Assembly (NCBI GenBank): GCA_964556225.1
Contig: CAZKVJ010000001.1
Coordinates: 248,001-312,000 of the forward strand
DNA length: 64,000 nucleotides
Source: CAZKVJ01 sp964556225
GTDB taxonomy: Bacteria; Actinomycetota; Acidimicrobiia; Acidimicrobiales; Ilumatobacteraceae
Reading direction: 5' to 3'
Every line of letters begins with the position of its first letter. The first letter of the stretch is position 1. A model generated the notes under the pieces. That model did no database searches. It had not been told where the DNA came from and saw only the letters and a list, made by a program, of their open reading frames with translations. This document shows positions 19,976 through 28,844 of the stretch, one piece after another. A program made the translations under genes and the position numbers.

Positions 19976-20241
19976 TCACTTGGTTCGGACCCTGAGCTGG
20001 TGGACCCCGACTCACCGGCGCTCCATCGCCACTGCCGCGCGGTGGACACGACGCGCTCGTTCCAGTCGAGAGAGGGCGGCCAGACCTGGCCCGCCGACGG
20101 CGCGACGGCGAACCGGTACGCCTCGGTCTGGTCGAGGACGAGGTTCGCCAGCGCGAAGACGTCCGGCGGCCAGCGGCACAGCTCGTCCCACGTCGGCGAG
20201 GACGCGAACGAGGTGAAGTACGAGGCCAGCGTGGGTCCCAC
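19976..20241 (-). pseudogene. Unknown conserved-looking small protein, probably frameshifted
   Basis: GTG 20241 follows GGGAGGGGGAAGG. The start reads VGPTLASYFTSFASSPTWDE, then LCRWPPDVFALANLVLDQTE and SLDWNERVVSTARQWRWSAG, with strong coding bias. After about 20018 the open frame loses that bias. Shifting by one base at the run GGGG near 20013-20016 would instead read VHQLRVRTK and stop at TGA 19976-19978, immediately before the next gene's ribosome site. I infer a one-base deletion, but a larger decayed gene is possible. No function is proposed. Confidence 0.4.
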
Positions 20242-20348
20242 GATGCGCCTTCCCCCTCCCGATCCGTCCCTGCGACTTCAGCCCAGCCAGCGGCGACGGG
20301 CCAGGGTCCAACGACCCTTGACCGAGTGGCGGACTCTACGATCCGGTG

Positions 20349-21212
20349 ATGGCAGTGACCCGCGACGACGTCGAGCTGATCTCCCACGGGGCGGTGTTGA
20401 GGGGCTGGCTCTACCGACCCGCCGGGGCGGACGGTGCGGTCCCTGGCATCGTCATGGCCCACGGCCTGTCGGCCACCCGCGAGATGTTCCTCGACGACTA
20501 CGCCGAGGCGTTCGCCCGGGCCGGCTTCGCCGCCCTCGCCTACGACCACTTCGGGTTCGGCGCCAGCGACGGCGAGCCCCGGCAGTGGCCGTCGCCGACC
20601 GTTCAGCGCGAGGGCTACCGCGACGCCATCGCCTGGCTCGCCGGACAGCCCGGGATCGATCCGGACCGCATCGGCATCTGGGGCTCCAGCTTCTCCGGTG
20701 GCCACGTCATCGTCCTGGCCGCCGAGGACCTCCCGATCCGTTGCGCAGTGGCACAGGTGCCGTTCCTCGGCGAGGGCGGCGCCGACCTGCCCGCTGGCGC
20801 GCTGGCCGCGGTCATGGAGGCGTTCGCGCAGGGTCGTGACGACGCCACCATCCCGGTCGTCACCGACCAGCCCGACGGGCTCGGGTTCATCTACGAGGAC
20901 GACGGTGCGGCCTGGTTCACACGGGTCGCGGCGGAGCGGGCACCCACGTGGCGCAACGAGCTCCGCATCAGCTCGTTCGCTGAGCCGTTCCGACCCATCG
21001 ACCACCTGCCGGCGGCCAAGGTGCCGCTGCTCCTGGTGACGGCGTCCGCCGACCGGCTCACCCCGCCTGGTCCCGCCGGCCCGGTCGCCGCCACCACGCC
21101 CAACGTCGAGATCACCGAGGTCCCCGGCAGCCACTTCGACGTGTACGTCGACGGGTTCGCGGCCAGCTCCGCCGCGGCGATCGACTGGTACCGCCGCCAC
21201 CTCGGCCCCTGA
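20349..21212 (+). CDS. Alpha/beta hydrolase (dienelactone hydrolase-like)
   Basis: 287 residues without a signal peptide. The nucleophile elbow is GSSFSGGH, with GIVMAHGLSATREMF supplying the oxyanion loop, a likely acid in VTASADRLTPPG and the His in VPGSHFDVY near the C-terminus. This arrangement is seen in Xaa-Pro-peptidase-like and dienelactone-hydrolase-like esterases. ATG 20349 is chosen; an in-frame GTG lies directly before it, and neither has a clear ribosome site. The substrate is unknown. Confidence 0.82.
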   Translation: MAVTRDDVELISHGAVLRGWLYRPAGADGAVPGIVMAHGLSATREMFLDDYAEAFARAGFAALAYDHFGFGASDGEPRQWPSPTVQREGYRDAIAWLAGQPGIDPDRIGIWGSSFSGGHVIVLAAEDLPIRCAVAQVPFLGEGGADLPAGALAAVMEAFAQGRDDATIPVVTDQPDGLGFIYEDDGAAWFTRVAAERAPTWRNELRISSFAEPFRPIDHLPAAKVPLLLVTASADRLTPPGPAGPVAATTPNVEITEVPGSHFDVYVDGFAASSAAAIDWYRRHLGP

Positions 21213-21247
21213 CCATCCACAGCGGTGACCTTCGGCCCTGCCGGAGC

Positions 21248-21261
21248 GGCCGTCGACGGCC
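21248..21261. promoter_or_regulatory. Perfect 14-bp palindrome just upstream of adhE
   Basis: GGCCGTCGACGGCC is a perfect inverted repeat ending 13 bases before the adhE ATG and adjoining its GGAGG site. It could be an operator or an mRNA hairpin that limits translation. Chance occurrence in GC-rich DNA is possible. Confidence 0.3.
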
Positions 21262-21274
21262 TTCATTGGAGGCC

Positions 21275-23884
21275 ATGACGACCATGGATCTCGCCGCTGC
21301 CGCGACCGCGCCCGGCGGACTCGAACCGGCACGCGTCGCGGCGATCGACCAGCTCGTCGCCCGAGCCCGCGAGGCCGCCGAGGCCTTCCGAGCACTCGAC
21401 CAGGAGGCCGTCGACCGCATCGTGTGGGCGATGGTCGTGGCCGGTCTCGAGCACGCGGTCGACCTCGCCCTGGCGGCGGTCGAGGAGACCGGCTTCGGGG
21501 TGATCGAGGACAAAGTGGTCAAGAACTACGTGGCCACCGAGTTCCTGTACGACTTCCTGAAGGACAAGAAGACCGCCGGCGTGATCGAAGAGGACGCCGA
21601 GGCCGGCATCCAGCGGGTGGCCGAACCGGTGGGCGTGGTGCTGGCGATCACGCCGATCACCAACCCGACGTCCACCGTGCTGTTCAAGGCGATCGTCGCC
21701 GCCAAGACCCGCAATGCCATCATCATCCGGCCGTCGTCGAAGGCCGTCCGGTGTGCCGAGCAGGCAGCGAACATCCTGCGCGAGGCGGGCGAGGCCGCCG
21801 GTCTCCCGCCCGGAGCCCTGCAGGTCGTGGTCGACGCCGACCACGACGTCACCCAGCACCTGTTCCACCACCCCGGTGTCGACCTGATCTGGACCACCGG
21901 CGGGCCGAAGGTGGTGGCGCTCGCCAACAGCGCGGGCAAGCCGACGATCAGCGTCGGGCCCGGGAACGCCCCCGTCTACCTCCACCGCAGTGCGGACATC
22001 CCGATGGCGGTGGTGGACATCTTGATCTCGAAGACGTTCGACGCGTCGGTCATCTGCCCGGCCGAGCAGACGTGCGTCGTCGACGCCGAGATCTACGACG
22101 ACGTGGTCGCCCAGTTCGAGCGCATGGGAGCGGTCGTGCTCCAGCCCGACGAGGTCGAGCGGCTGACCGGGTTCGTGTTCGGCTGCGACGGCGCCGTGAA
22201 CCTCGAAGCGCTCGGCCAGCCGGCGGGGCGTCTGGCGGCACGTGCCGGCATCGAGGTCCCCGACGACGTCAAGGTGCTCATCGCCCCGCTGCCGAGCGAC
22301 CTCGGCGACCTCGCCGCGCACCCGCTCGTACACGAAAAGCTCATGCCCGTGCTCGGCCTGGTCCGCGCCCACAGCGTGGAGCACGCCGTCGCCGCCTGCG
22401 TCCTCGTCACGCAGAGCGGCGGGCTCGGGCACACCTCGGCGGTGTACGCACGCGACGAGACGGCGGTCTCGGCGTTCTCGACCGCCGTGCGCACCGGACG
22501 GATCCTGGTCAACGCCCCCACCGCGGTCGGCGCCCTGGGTGGCGTCTACAACAGCCTCACCCCCACGTTCTCGCTCGGCTGCGGCACGTGGGGTGGCACG
22601 CTCACCACCGAGAACGTGAACTACGAGCAGCTCCTCAACGTGAAGACCGTGAGCCGGCGCCGGACGCCCCCACAGTGGTTCCGCGTCCGAGGCGATGCGT
22701 ACATCAACCCGGGGGCGATGAACCAGCTCCGCCAGCTCGACGTCGCCCAGGTCGTCATAGTCACCGACTCGGCGCTCGATGCTCGCGGTGTGACCGACGA
22801 GGTGCGCGCGCACCTCGACCGGGCTCGCTACGTCCGCGTCTTCGCCGATGTGCCGGTCGAGCCGGACGAGGCCGTCATCGCCTCCGGCGTCGAGCTGCTC
22901 GACCGGGTCCAGCCCGATGCCATCGTCGCCGTCGGCGGCGGCTCGGTGCTCGACGCCGCGAAGGTGATGCGGCTGCTCCACGAGCATCCCGAATGCTCGC
23001 TGCACGAGCTCACGCTGCCCTTCCTCGATGCCCGCAAGCGCGTCGCGGCGTACCCGCAGGATCCGCACAAGGTGCACCTCGTGGCCATCCCGACCACATC
23101 GGGCACCGGGTCCGAGGTGTCCCCGGCGGCCGTGGTGGCCCGCAACGGGCGCAAGGTCACGCTGGTCGACTACTCGCTCGTGCCGGACATCGCCATCGTC
23201 GACCCCACGCTGACGCTGTCGATGCCGCCGTCATTGACCGCCGACACCGGCATCGACGCGCTCACCCACGCCATCGAGGCCGGTGTGTCCATCTTCGCCA
23301 CGCCGTACACGGACGCGTTCTGCGTGCAGGCGGCCCGCCTCATCTTCGATGCGCTCCCGAAGGCCTACGCCAACGGCGATGACCTCACCGCTCGCACGGC
23401 GATGGCGAACGCTGCGACCATCGCCGGTCTGGCGTTCGCCAACGCGTTCGTCGGCGTCAACCACGCCCTGGCCCACGCCGTCGGCGCCCGTTTCGGGCTC
23501 TCGCACGGGCGGGTCAACGGGATCTTCCTGCCTCACGTCATGCGCTACAACGCCGCGCTGCCGTCCAAGTTCATGCCCGCCCCCGGCTACGGCGCCTACG
23601 TCGCCCCGGAGAAGTACGCCACCATGGGCTGGGTCCTGTTCGGCGGCCACGCCCCGGAGGAGCAACGCCGGCGGCTGTTCACCCACGTCGACGACCTGCT
23701 CGCCACCGTCGGGATCCCTCGCACCCTGCGTGAGGCCGGGGTCCCCCAGGACGAGTACGAGGCGGCGATCCCCGATCTCGTCCGGCACGCCTTCGAGGAC
23801 CCCAGCATCCGCACCAACCCTCGGATGCCGATGCTCGACGAGCTCACCCACCTGCTCCTCGTGGCGTACCACGGCACCACCTGA
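21275..23884 (+). CDS. adhE: Bifunctional acetaldehyde-CoA / alcohol dehydrogenase
   Basis: 869 residues, the normal AdhE length. Residues about 1-440 are a CoA-acylating aldehyde dehydrogenase (TPITNPTSTVLFKAI; catalytic Cys261 in VICPAEQT), and residues about 460-869 an iron-dependent alcohol dehydrogenase (PTTSGTGSEVSP; metal-ligand histidines in VNHALAHAVGARFGLSHGRVN). It reduces acetyl-CoA to ethanol with two NADH, and the reverse is possible; the family forms spirosomes. ATG 21275 sits behind TTGGAGGCC. Such an enzyme is usually a sign of fermentative or micro-oxic growth. Confidence 0.93.
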   Translation: MTTMDLAAAATAPGGLEPARVAAIDQLVARAREAAEAFRALDQEAVDRIVWAMVVAGLEHAVDLALAAVEETGFGVIEDKVVKNYVATEFLYDFLKDKKTAGVIEEDAEAGIQRVAEPVGVVLAITPITNPTSTVLFKAIVAAKTRNAIIIRPSSKAVRCAEQAANILREAGEAAGLPPGALQVVVDADHDVTQHLFHHPGVDLIWTTGGPKVVALANSAGKPTISVGPGNAPVYLHRSADIPMAVVDILISKTFDASVICPAEQTCVVDAEIYDDVVAQFERMGAVVLQPDEVERLTGFVFGCDGAVNLEALGQPAGRLAARAGIEVPDDVKVLIAPLPSDLGDLAAHPLVHEKLMPVLGLVRAHSVEHAVAACVLVTQSGGLGHTSAVYARDETAVSAFSTAVRTGRILVNAPTAVGALGGVYNSLTPTFSLGCGTWGGTLTTENVNYEQLLNVKTVSRRRTPPQWFRVRGDAYINPGAMNQLRQLDVAQVVIVTDSALDARGVTDEVRAHLDRARYVRVFADVPVEPDEAVIASGVELLDRVQPDAIVAVGGGSVLDAAKVMRLLHEHPECSLHELTLPFLDARKRVAAYPQDPHKVHLVAIPTTSGTGSEVSPAAVVARNGRKVTLVDYSLVPDIAIVDPTLTLSMPPSLTADTGIDALTHAIEAGVSIFATPYTDAFCVQAARLIFDALPKAYANGDDLTARTAMANAATIAGLAFANAFVGVNHALAHAVGARFGLSHGRVNGIFLPHVMRYNAALPSKFMPAPGYGAYVAPEKYATMGWVLFGGHAPEEQRRRLFTHVDDLLATVGIPRTLREAGVPQDEYEAAIPDLVRHAFEDPSIRTNPRMPMLDELTHLLLVAYHGTT

Positions 23885-23888
23885 GCCT

Positions 23889-23910
23889 CCCCACCCCCGT
23901 TCGCGTGGGG
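23889..23910. terminator. Hairpin between convergent adhE and VOC genes
   Basis: CCCCAC at 23889-23894 pairs with GTGGGG at 23905-23910 around a ten-base loop, filling almost all of the short gap between the two stop codons. It could end transcription from both sides, but no T-run follows. Confidence 0.4.
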
Positions 23911-24282
23911 TCAGGGGTGGCTGGCGTCGACGACGCAGAAGCGGTTGCCTTCGGTGTCGGCCAGCACGACGAAGTCGGGGTCGGGCGGGTAGAGGTCCCA
24001 CGCGACCCTGGTGGCGCCCAGGCCGATCAGTCGCTCGATCTCGGCGGCCTGCTCTGCCGCGTCGGCCACCACGAGGTCGAGGTGCAAACGGGGATGGTCC
24101 TGCGGTGGCGTCTCGGCTCGTTGCAGCGCCACCCTCGTCCCCTCGCCGCTCGGGGGGCGCAGGATGACGAAGCCGTCGTCATCGTCGAAGCGCACCGGGT
24201 CGTACCCGAGCACCTGTGACCAGAACACGACCGCCCGCTCGACGTCGTCCACCCCCACGACGACCGATCCGAGGAAGATCAC
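23911..24282 (-). CDS. VOC (glyoxalase/bleomycin-resistance) family protein
   Basis: 123 residues, one vicinal-oxygen-chelate domain: SVVVGVDDVERAVVFWSQVL, then HLDLVVADAAEQAAEIERL and a closing FVVLADTEGNRFCVVD strand. These proteins dimerise to form metal sites for isomerase, dioxygenase or resistance reactions; the substrate is unclear. GTG 24282 overlaps the stop of a tiny upstream gene as GTGA, suggesting coupling. The longer open frame to 24354 has no start support. Confidence 0.75.
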   Translation of the reverse strand: MIFLGSVVVGVDDVERAVVFWSQVLGYDPVRFDDDDGFVILRPPSGEGTRVALQRAETPPQDHPRLHLDLVVADAAEQAAEIERLIGLGATRVAWDLYPPDPDFVVLADTEGNRFCVVDASHP

Positions 24283-24401
24283 CTCCGCAGTCTGGCACCG
24301 CTGTCGACCTCGGGCGGCGAGATGACCACTCTCGGCTTGCGGCGCAGCCGGCACACGAGCGTCACCATCTGGCTCCTGAGGCGGTCGCAGTCGATGATCA
24401 T
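24279..24401 (-). CDS. Tiny unknown protein (40 residues) coupled to the VOC gene
   Basis: ATG 24401 follows GGAG at eight bases. It begins MIIDCDRLRSQMVTLVCRLR and ends with PEVDSGARLRR. About 37 of 40 codons end in G or C, which is typical of real genes here, and its TGA overlaps the VOC GTG start. No domain is recognisable; two cysteines and a basic centre are the only features. Between 24402 and 24608 I see no convincing gene. Confidence 0.4.
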   Translation of the reverse strand: MIIDCDRLRSQMVTLVCRLRRKPRVVISPPEVDSGARLRR

Positions 24402-24608
24402 CGGACCGGCTCCAGCGCCCAGGTGGCGGGCTCCGTCAGCGCTGCGAGCGTCACCGTCGCCGAACCCTGGGCCGATGCCGTGACGGCCATCCGGATCACC
24501 GCAGACGTACCTCGCCATCGCCGTCCCCTCCCTGGGTCACCGAGCCCCCGACCTCCACGGACGGTACACAAGGGCTCGACGTCGGCCGAGCCGCGTCGGG
24601 CCTGCGGG

Positions 24609-25235
24609 TCAGCGGCGGGCGCGAGTCGGCTCGGCGCCGGTGACGGGCGCCATGACGTCGAAGACGAAGATCTCCTCGAGCGGCGGCCAGGGGAACTCCG
24701 GGTTGGCGATCATCAGCGACGTCAGCCCGTGGATGCTGGCCCACAGGCTGCAGGCGAGCACGAACGGGTCACGCTCGGCGAACACCCCGACCTCGATGCA
24801 GGCCTGAACAGCCGGCGCCAGCAGCGCGAAGAAGTCGGCCGGTGACGCCGACACGTCACGCACGGCCTTGCCGACCGGTTGCTGCATGAAGAGGATCCGG
24901 TACACCTCGGGGTGCTGCAGGCCGAACTCGAGATAGGCGCGACCGCGGGTCATGAGCAGCTCGAATGGGTCGTCGCCCGCGTCGCCCGCCTCCATCAGCG
25001 CCTTGACGAAGCTCTCGAAGTGGCGAACGCACACCTCGCGCATGAGCGCGTCCTTGTCGGCGAAGTGCATGTAGATGGCCGGCGGGGTGCAGCCCACGCC
25101 GTCGGCGATCATCTGGATCGACACGGCGTCCTCGCTTCCGGCCTCGAGGAGGAGCCGGTCAGCGACCTCGAGGATCTCCCCACGGAGCTTGTCGCCTTCG
25201 CCCCGCTTCGCCCGCTTCCGAGTGACCTTGGCCAT
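24609..25235 (-). CDS. TetR-family transcriptional regulator
   Basis: 208 residues. A basic N-terminus (AKVTRKRAKRGEG) precedes a TetR helix-turn-helix, SIQMIADGVGCTPPAIYMHF followed by ADKDAL. The C-terminal helical ligand domain is of the TetR_C/WHG type (YLEFGLQHPEVYRILFMQQP). ATG 25235 has GGAGAGG. It lies downstream of livF in the same direction, with a 97-base gap, at the left edge of the catabolic island. It is the only regulator gene in region 3, so it is my candidate for binding the repeated TTAG-N5-CTAA sites; that link is inference. Confidence 0.87.
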   Translation of the reverse strand: MAKVTRKRAKRGEGDKLRGEILEVADRLLLEAGSEDAVSIQMIADGVGCTPPAIYMHFADKDALMREVCVRHFESFVKALMEAGDAGDDPFELLMTRGRAYLEFGLQHPEVYRILFMQQPVGKAVRDVSASPADFFALLAPAVQACIEVGVFAERDPFVLACSLWASIHGLTSLMIANPEFPWPPLEEIFVFDVMAPVTGAEPTRARR

Positions 25236-25332
25236 CGCCTCTCCGCTGTGATGCCTGGCTCCGCTGCCACGCCTGGGTCGTTGATCGCTCATAGAACCTA
25301 CCGGCCACTTCCGCCCGCCACCGCCTCCGAGG

Positions 25333-26073
25333 TCATCGTGCACCGCCGGGGTCGCCGCCGAGATAGCTCGCTGCGAGCAGGTCCCGCCGGCCCCGCAGCT
25401 CCGCAGCCGGGCCTTCGACCACCACGCGGCCACGCCGTAGGAGACATGCCCGGTCCGCCACCCTCAACACCGCCCCGACCTGCTGCTCCACCAGCAGCAC
25501 CCCGGTGCCGGTCTCGTCGGCAATGGCGCGGATCGACGCCAGCAGCCGCTCGGCGATGATCGGTGCGAGACCGAGGCTCATCTCGTCGATCATCAGGAGC
25601 CGCGGCCGGCCGGCCAGTGCCCGAGCAAGGGCCAGCATCTGCTGCTCGCCGCCCGACAGCAGCCCGGCGGCACGCTCGGTGAGGGGCGCGAGGGCCGGGA
25701 ACAGCTCGAGCGCCTGGGCCACGGCAGCAGTGTCCCGCCGAGGGGCGGCGAGCTTGACGTTCTCGATGGTGGTCAGGTCGTAGAAGAGCGCCCGGTCCTC
25801 GGGCACGTAGGCCACCCCCCGCCGGGTGACATCCAAGGTGCGGCGCTGCACGCCACGGGATCGGCTCGACACCGCTGACCCCAGCACCGTGAGCGTGCCG
25901 GCCTGGCGCGGCAGGAGACCCGAGATCGTATTGAGCACCGTGGTCTTGCCGGCGCCGTTCGCGCCGAGCAGCGCGACGACCTCGCCCTCGCGGACCGTCA
26001 GATCGAGCGAGTGCACGACCGGGACCCCGTGGTATCCGGCGTCGACACCGACGAGCTCGAGCAAGGTGGTCAC
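25333..26073 (-). CDS. livF: Branched-chain-type ABC transporter ATP-binding protein
   Basis: 246 residues with Walker A GANGAGKTT, Q-loop region, signature LLSGGEQQMLALARAL and Walker B LLMIDEMSLGLAP, the order and wording typical of LivF. The start is GTG 26073, overlapping the livG stop as GTGA. With LivG it drives import through the fused LivHM permease. The substrate need not be an amino acid: Liv-type systems also serve aromatic and aliphatic acids. Confidence 0.92.
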   Translation of the reverse strand: MTTLLELVGVDAGYHGVPVVHSLDLTVREGEVVALLGANGAGKTTVLNTISGLLPRQAGTLTVLGSAVSSRSRGVQRRTLDVTRRGVAYVPEDRALFYDLTTIENVKLAAPRRDTAAVAQALELFPALAPLTERAAGLLSGGEQQMLALARALAGRPRLLMIDEMSLGLAPIIAERLLASIRAIADETGTGVLLVEQQVGAVLRVADRACLLRRGRVVVEGPAAELRGRRDLLAASYLGGDPGGAR

Positions 26074-26825
26074 GGCTCGATGTCCGTCCCCAAGTAGGCC
26101 TCGATCACCGCCGGGTCGCTGCGCACCCGCTCCGGGCCTCCGGAGGAGATGACCCGCCCGAAGTCGAGGACGTGGACCGTGGCGCAGGCGCCGAACACGA
26201 GGCTGGTGTCGTGGTCCACGAGCAGCACCGACACACCGAGAGCGGGCAGGGCGAGCAGCCGCTCGGCGAGCGTCTCGGTCTCGTAGGTGCTCAGCCCGGC
26301 GGCCGGCTCGTCCAGGAGCACCAGGCGAGGATGGCGCACCAGTGCCCGAGCGAGCGCCGCCAGGCGACTGGACCCCGGCGCCAGCTCCGTGGGGAACATC
26401 GCCGCGCACCCTTCGAGCCCGACCGCCTGGAGTGCCCACTCGATGTCGTCGAGCCGGGTGCGGCGCGGCCAGATGGCATCTGCGAGCGGGGACCACCACT
26501 TGGCGTCGCTGGCGGCGACGAGCAGGTTCTCGCACAGGGTCAGGTCGTCGAAGAGCTCGACGGACTGGAACGTGCGGACCATCCCGTGCCGGGCCCGCCG
26601 ATAGGCCGGCCACCGGCTGATGTCACGCCCGTCGAAGCTCACCCGACCGGACGCGTCGGGCACGAACCCGCTGAGCGCATCGATGCAGGTGGTCTTCCCG
26701 GCGCCGTTCGGCCCGATGAGCCCGACGAGCTCGCCGACCCCGACGGTGAACGAGACATCGTCGACGGCGCGCAACCCACCGTACGAGACGCTGAGCCCGT
26801 CGACTTCGAGGAGCGGAGCGCTCAT
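26070..26825 (-). CDS. livG: Branched-chain-type ABC transporter ATP-binding protein
   Basis: 251 residues with Walker A GPNGAGKTTCIDALSGF, the LivG-type insertion before RTFQSVELFDDLT, Walker B LVLLDEPAAGLS and the switch His in LLVDHD. The signature loop reads ELAPGSSRLAALARAL instead of the usual LPYGQQR-like form, a noticeable divergence. ATG 26825 overlaps the livHM stop. It pairs with LivF. Confidence 0.9.
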   Translation of the reverse strand: MSAPLLEVDGLSVSYGGLRAVDDVSFTVGVGELVGLIGPNGAGKTTCIDALSGFVPDASGRVSFDGRDISRWPAYRRARHGMVRTFQSVELFDDLTLCENLLVAASDAKWWSPLADAIWPRRTRLDDIEWALQAVGLEGCAAMFPTELAPGSSRLAALARALVRHPRLVLLDEPAAGLSTYETETLAERLLALPALGVSVLLVDHDTSLVFGACATVHVLDFGRVISSGGPERVRSDPAVIEAYLGTDIEP

Positions 26826-28837
26826 GACAGCTCCGCCGCGGTCGACACACAGCCATCTTCGGCCGGGGTGGTCCGAGCCCTCAGACGGGCGCGAGCCCTG
26901 GAACCTCCGCGCCGCAGGAGGCCGGCCACACCGTCAGGCGAGACGATGGCGGCGACGACGAGCGCCAGACCGCTGATCGCGAAGGCCAGATCCGATGAGC
27001 CACCGCTCGTGCCCCCACCCAGCCGGGTGAGGACGCCCCCGGTGTACAGCACGCCGGCGAGCAGCGCCCCGGTGAGGCTGGCGATGCCGCCGAGGTAGGT
27101 GAGCGCCAGCAGCGCCAGCGCACCGAAGACGGCGAACGACTCGGGAGCGAGCGATCCCCGGTATGCGAGGAGCACCCCACCCATCCCCGCGAGCATCGAC
27201 GACACGGCGAACGCCTCGAGCTTCATGAACGTCACGTTGATGCCGCAGCTGGCCGCCGCGCGCTCGTTCGTGCGCACGGCGAGCCAGCGCAGACCCGTCG
27301 GGCTGCGTCGAAGGTTCGCGACCGCCACGAACGACACCGCCAGGACGACGAGCACGAAGATCCCGAACGCAGCTCGGAAGTTCTCCGAGCCGGTGGCGGA
27401 GAAGCCGAGGTCGATCCCGAACAGCCGTGGTCGCTCGAGACCCTGCCGGTCGAGACCACCGAGCGCCTCGGACTTGAACACGAGCTCCTCGATCGCGACG
27501 GCTGCGCCCACCGTCACCACGGCGAGCGTCATGCCGCGCACTCGTGCCGCTGGCAATCCGACGAGGACCCCGCACATCGTGGTGAGCGCGACCGCCAGCA
27601 GCGGCGCCCATGGGAACGGGATCCCCACCTCCGACGTGAGCTTGGCGGTGACGAAGCCCGCCAGCCCGGCGAAGGCGAACTGCGCGAGCGAGATCTGACC
27701 GACGTAGCCGGTGAGCACCACGCTCGACAGGGCGATGAGCGCTGCGATCATCGACACGACGATCGCCAGCCGCCACTGGCTGTCGAGCGTCAGCAGGGCC
27801 ACCGCCGTCAGGCACGACACGACCAGCGTGGACACGAGGACGTGGCGGGGCCGCGGCGAGAACGGGAGGCGGGACTCGCGGATCTCGTGGCGTCCCGGCA
27901 GGGACGCACCCCGAACCGTCAGGGCCACGACGATGACCAAGAACGGCAGCGCGAGGTTCAGACCGCTGCGCGGGATCCACGTGGGGATCCACGCGGCACG
28001 CGTGCTGTAGTTGAGCAGCCCCGACTGGAGCATGCCGATGGCCAGTGCTGCGAACGCCGTGACGAAGAACGACCGGAGCCCGCCGACGAGCACCGCCGCC
28101 AGCGCCGGTACCACCAGCAGGCTGGTGGAGAGCGGGTCGAGCTGCTTGGTCACCGACGCGATGAGGATCACCGAGACGCCGGCCAGGACGGCGGCGATCA
28201 TCCAGTTGACGGCGGCCAGCCGGTCGGGTGAGTGACCGATGAGCAGCGCCCCCTTCTCGTTCTCGGCCGCCGCGCGAGTGGCGATCCCGAAGCGCGTGGC
28301 ACGGAACACCACCGACAGGATCAGGGCGACCGTCAACGCCAGCGCGGCGAGGAGCAAGCGGTTCGTCGGCACGGCGACACCGGACACCATGAACGCCCCG
28401 CCGGGCAGGATCGAGCCGAGCGGGAGCTGCCCGGCGCTCTGCGGGAACCGCAGCTTCACCATCGCCACGAAGTAGAGGAGCAACCCGAGCGAGGCGACGA
28501 CCCGGGCGAGCGCCGGCGCCGTCCGCAGCCACCGGAACACCAAGACGTAGATGAGCCATCCAAGCACCGCAGCGACGATCACGGCGGTGGTCAGAGCGGT
28601 GAAGACCGTGGGCGCTTCGACGATCGGCACCCGGTCCGGCAGGCCGAGGATCGGCAGGACCAGCTCGCCGGTGTGACGCAGCTCGAAGTAGGCGTACGCG
28701 ATGTACATCCCCAGCGCGGCGTGCGCGAAGTTGATGACACCGGACGCCCGGTGCGTCAGCACGAGCCCGAGGGCCAGCAGTGCGATCACACTGCCGGCGC
28801 CCAGTCCCGTGAGCAGGTAGCCGCCGTAGTCGAGGAT
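26822..28837 (-). CDS. livHM: Fused LivH-LivM permease of a branched-chain-type ABC transporter
   Basis: 671 residues and about 16-18 membrane segments. The first half is LivH-like (LALGLVLTHRASGVINFAHA; the coupling loop FRATRFGIATRAAAENE), and the second LivM-like (LTGYVGQISLAQFAFAGLAG; coupling loop RTNERAAASCGIN). Canonical systems encode these as two genes. The reading that includes the first membrane helix starts at ATC 28837 (ILDYGGYLLTG), seven bases after a perfect AAGGAGG; no ATG, GTG or TTG is available there. It lies between livG and the binding protein. Confidence 0.88.
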   Translation of the reverse strand: MLDYGGYLLTGLGAGSVIALLALGLVLTHRASGVINFAHAALGMYIAYAYFELRHTGELVLPILGLPDRVPIVEAPTVFTALTTAVIVAAVLGWLIYVLVFRWLRTAPALARVVASLGLLLYFVAMVKLRFPQSAGQLPLGSILPGGAFMVSGVAVPTNRLLLAALALTVALILSVVFRATRFGIATRAAAENEKGALLIGHSPDRLAAVNWMIAAVLAGVSVILIASVTKQLDPLSTSLLVVPALAAVLVGGLRSFFVTAFAALAIGMLQSGLLNYSTRAAWIPTWIPRSGLNLALPFLVIVVALTVRGASLPGRHEIRESRLPFSPRPRHVLVSTLVVSCLTAVALLTLDSQWRLAIVVSMIAALIALSSVVLTGYVGQISLAQFAFAGLAGFVTAKLTSEVGIPFPWAPLLAVALTTMCGVLVGLPAARVRGMTLAVVTVGAAVAIEELVFKSEALGGLDRQGLERPRLFGIDLGFSATGSENFRAAFGIFVLVVLAVSFVAVANLRRSPTGLRWLAVRTNERAAASCGINVTFMKLEAFAVSSMLAGMGGVLLAYRGSLAPESFAVFGALALLALTYLGGIASLTGALLAGVLYTGGVLTRLGGGTSGGSSDLAFAISGLALVVAAIVSPDGVAGLLRRGGSRARARLRARTTPAEDGCVSTAAELS

Positions 28838-28844
28838 GAGTCGT

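Noticed and set aside
19693..20018. Continuation of the GTG 20241 frame to 19693
   Set aside because: Third-position bias collapses after about 20018, and this frame overlaps the better-supported gene starting at 19967.
24402..24608. A minus-strand reading ending TGA at 24398 (MAVTASAQGSATVTLAALTE near its end)
   Set aside because: It has good third-base bias but no clear start or ribosome site in frame, and the opposite strand looks equally biased; I could not decide that it is real.
26074..26613. An N-terminal extension of livF inside livG
   Set aside because: Arg/Ala-rich shadow of livG; the GTGA-coupled start at 26073 gives a normal LivF N-terminus.
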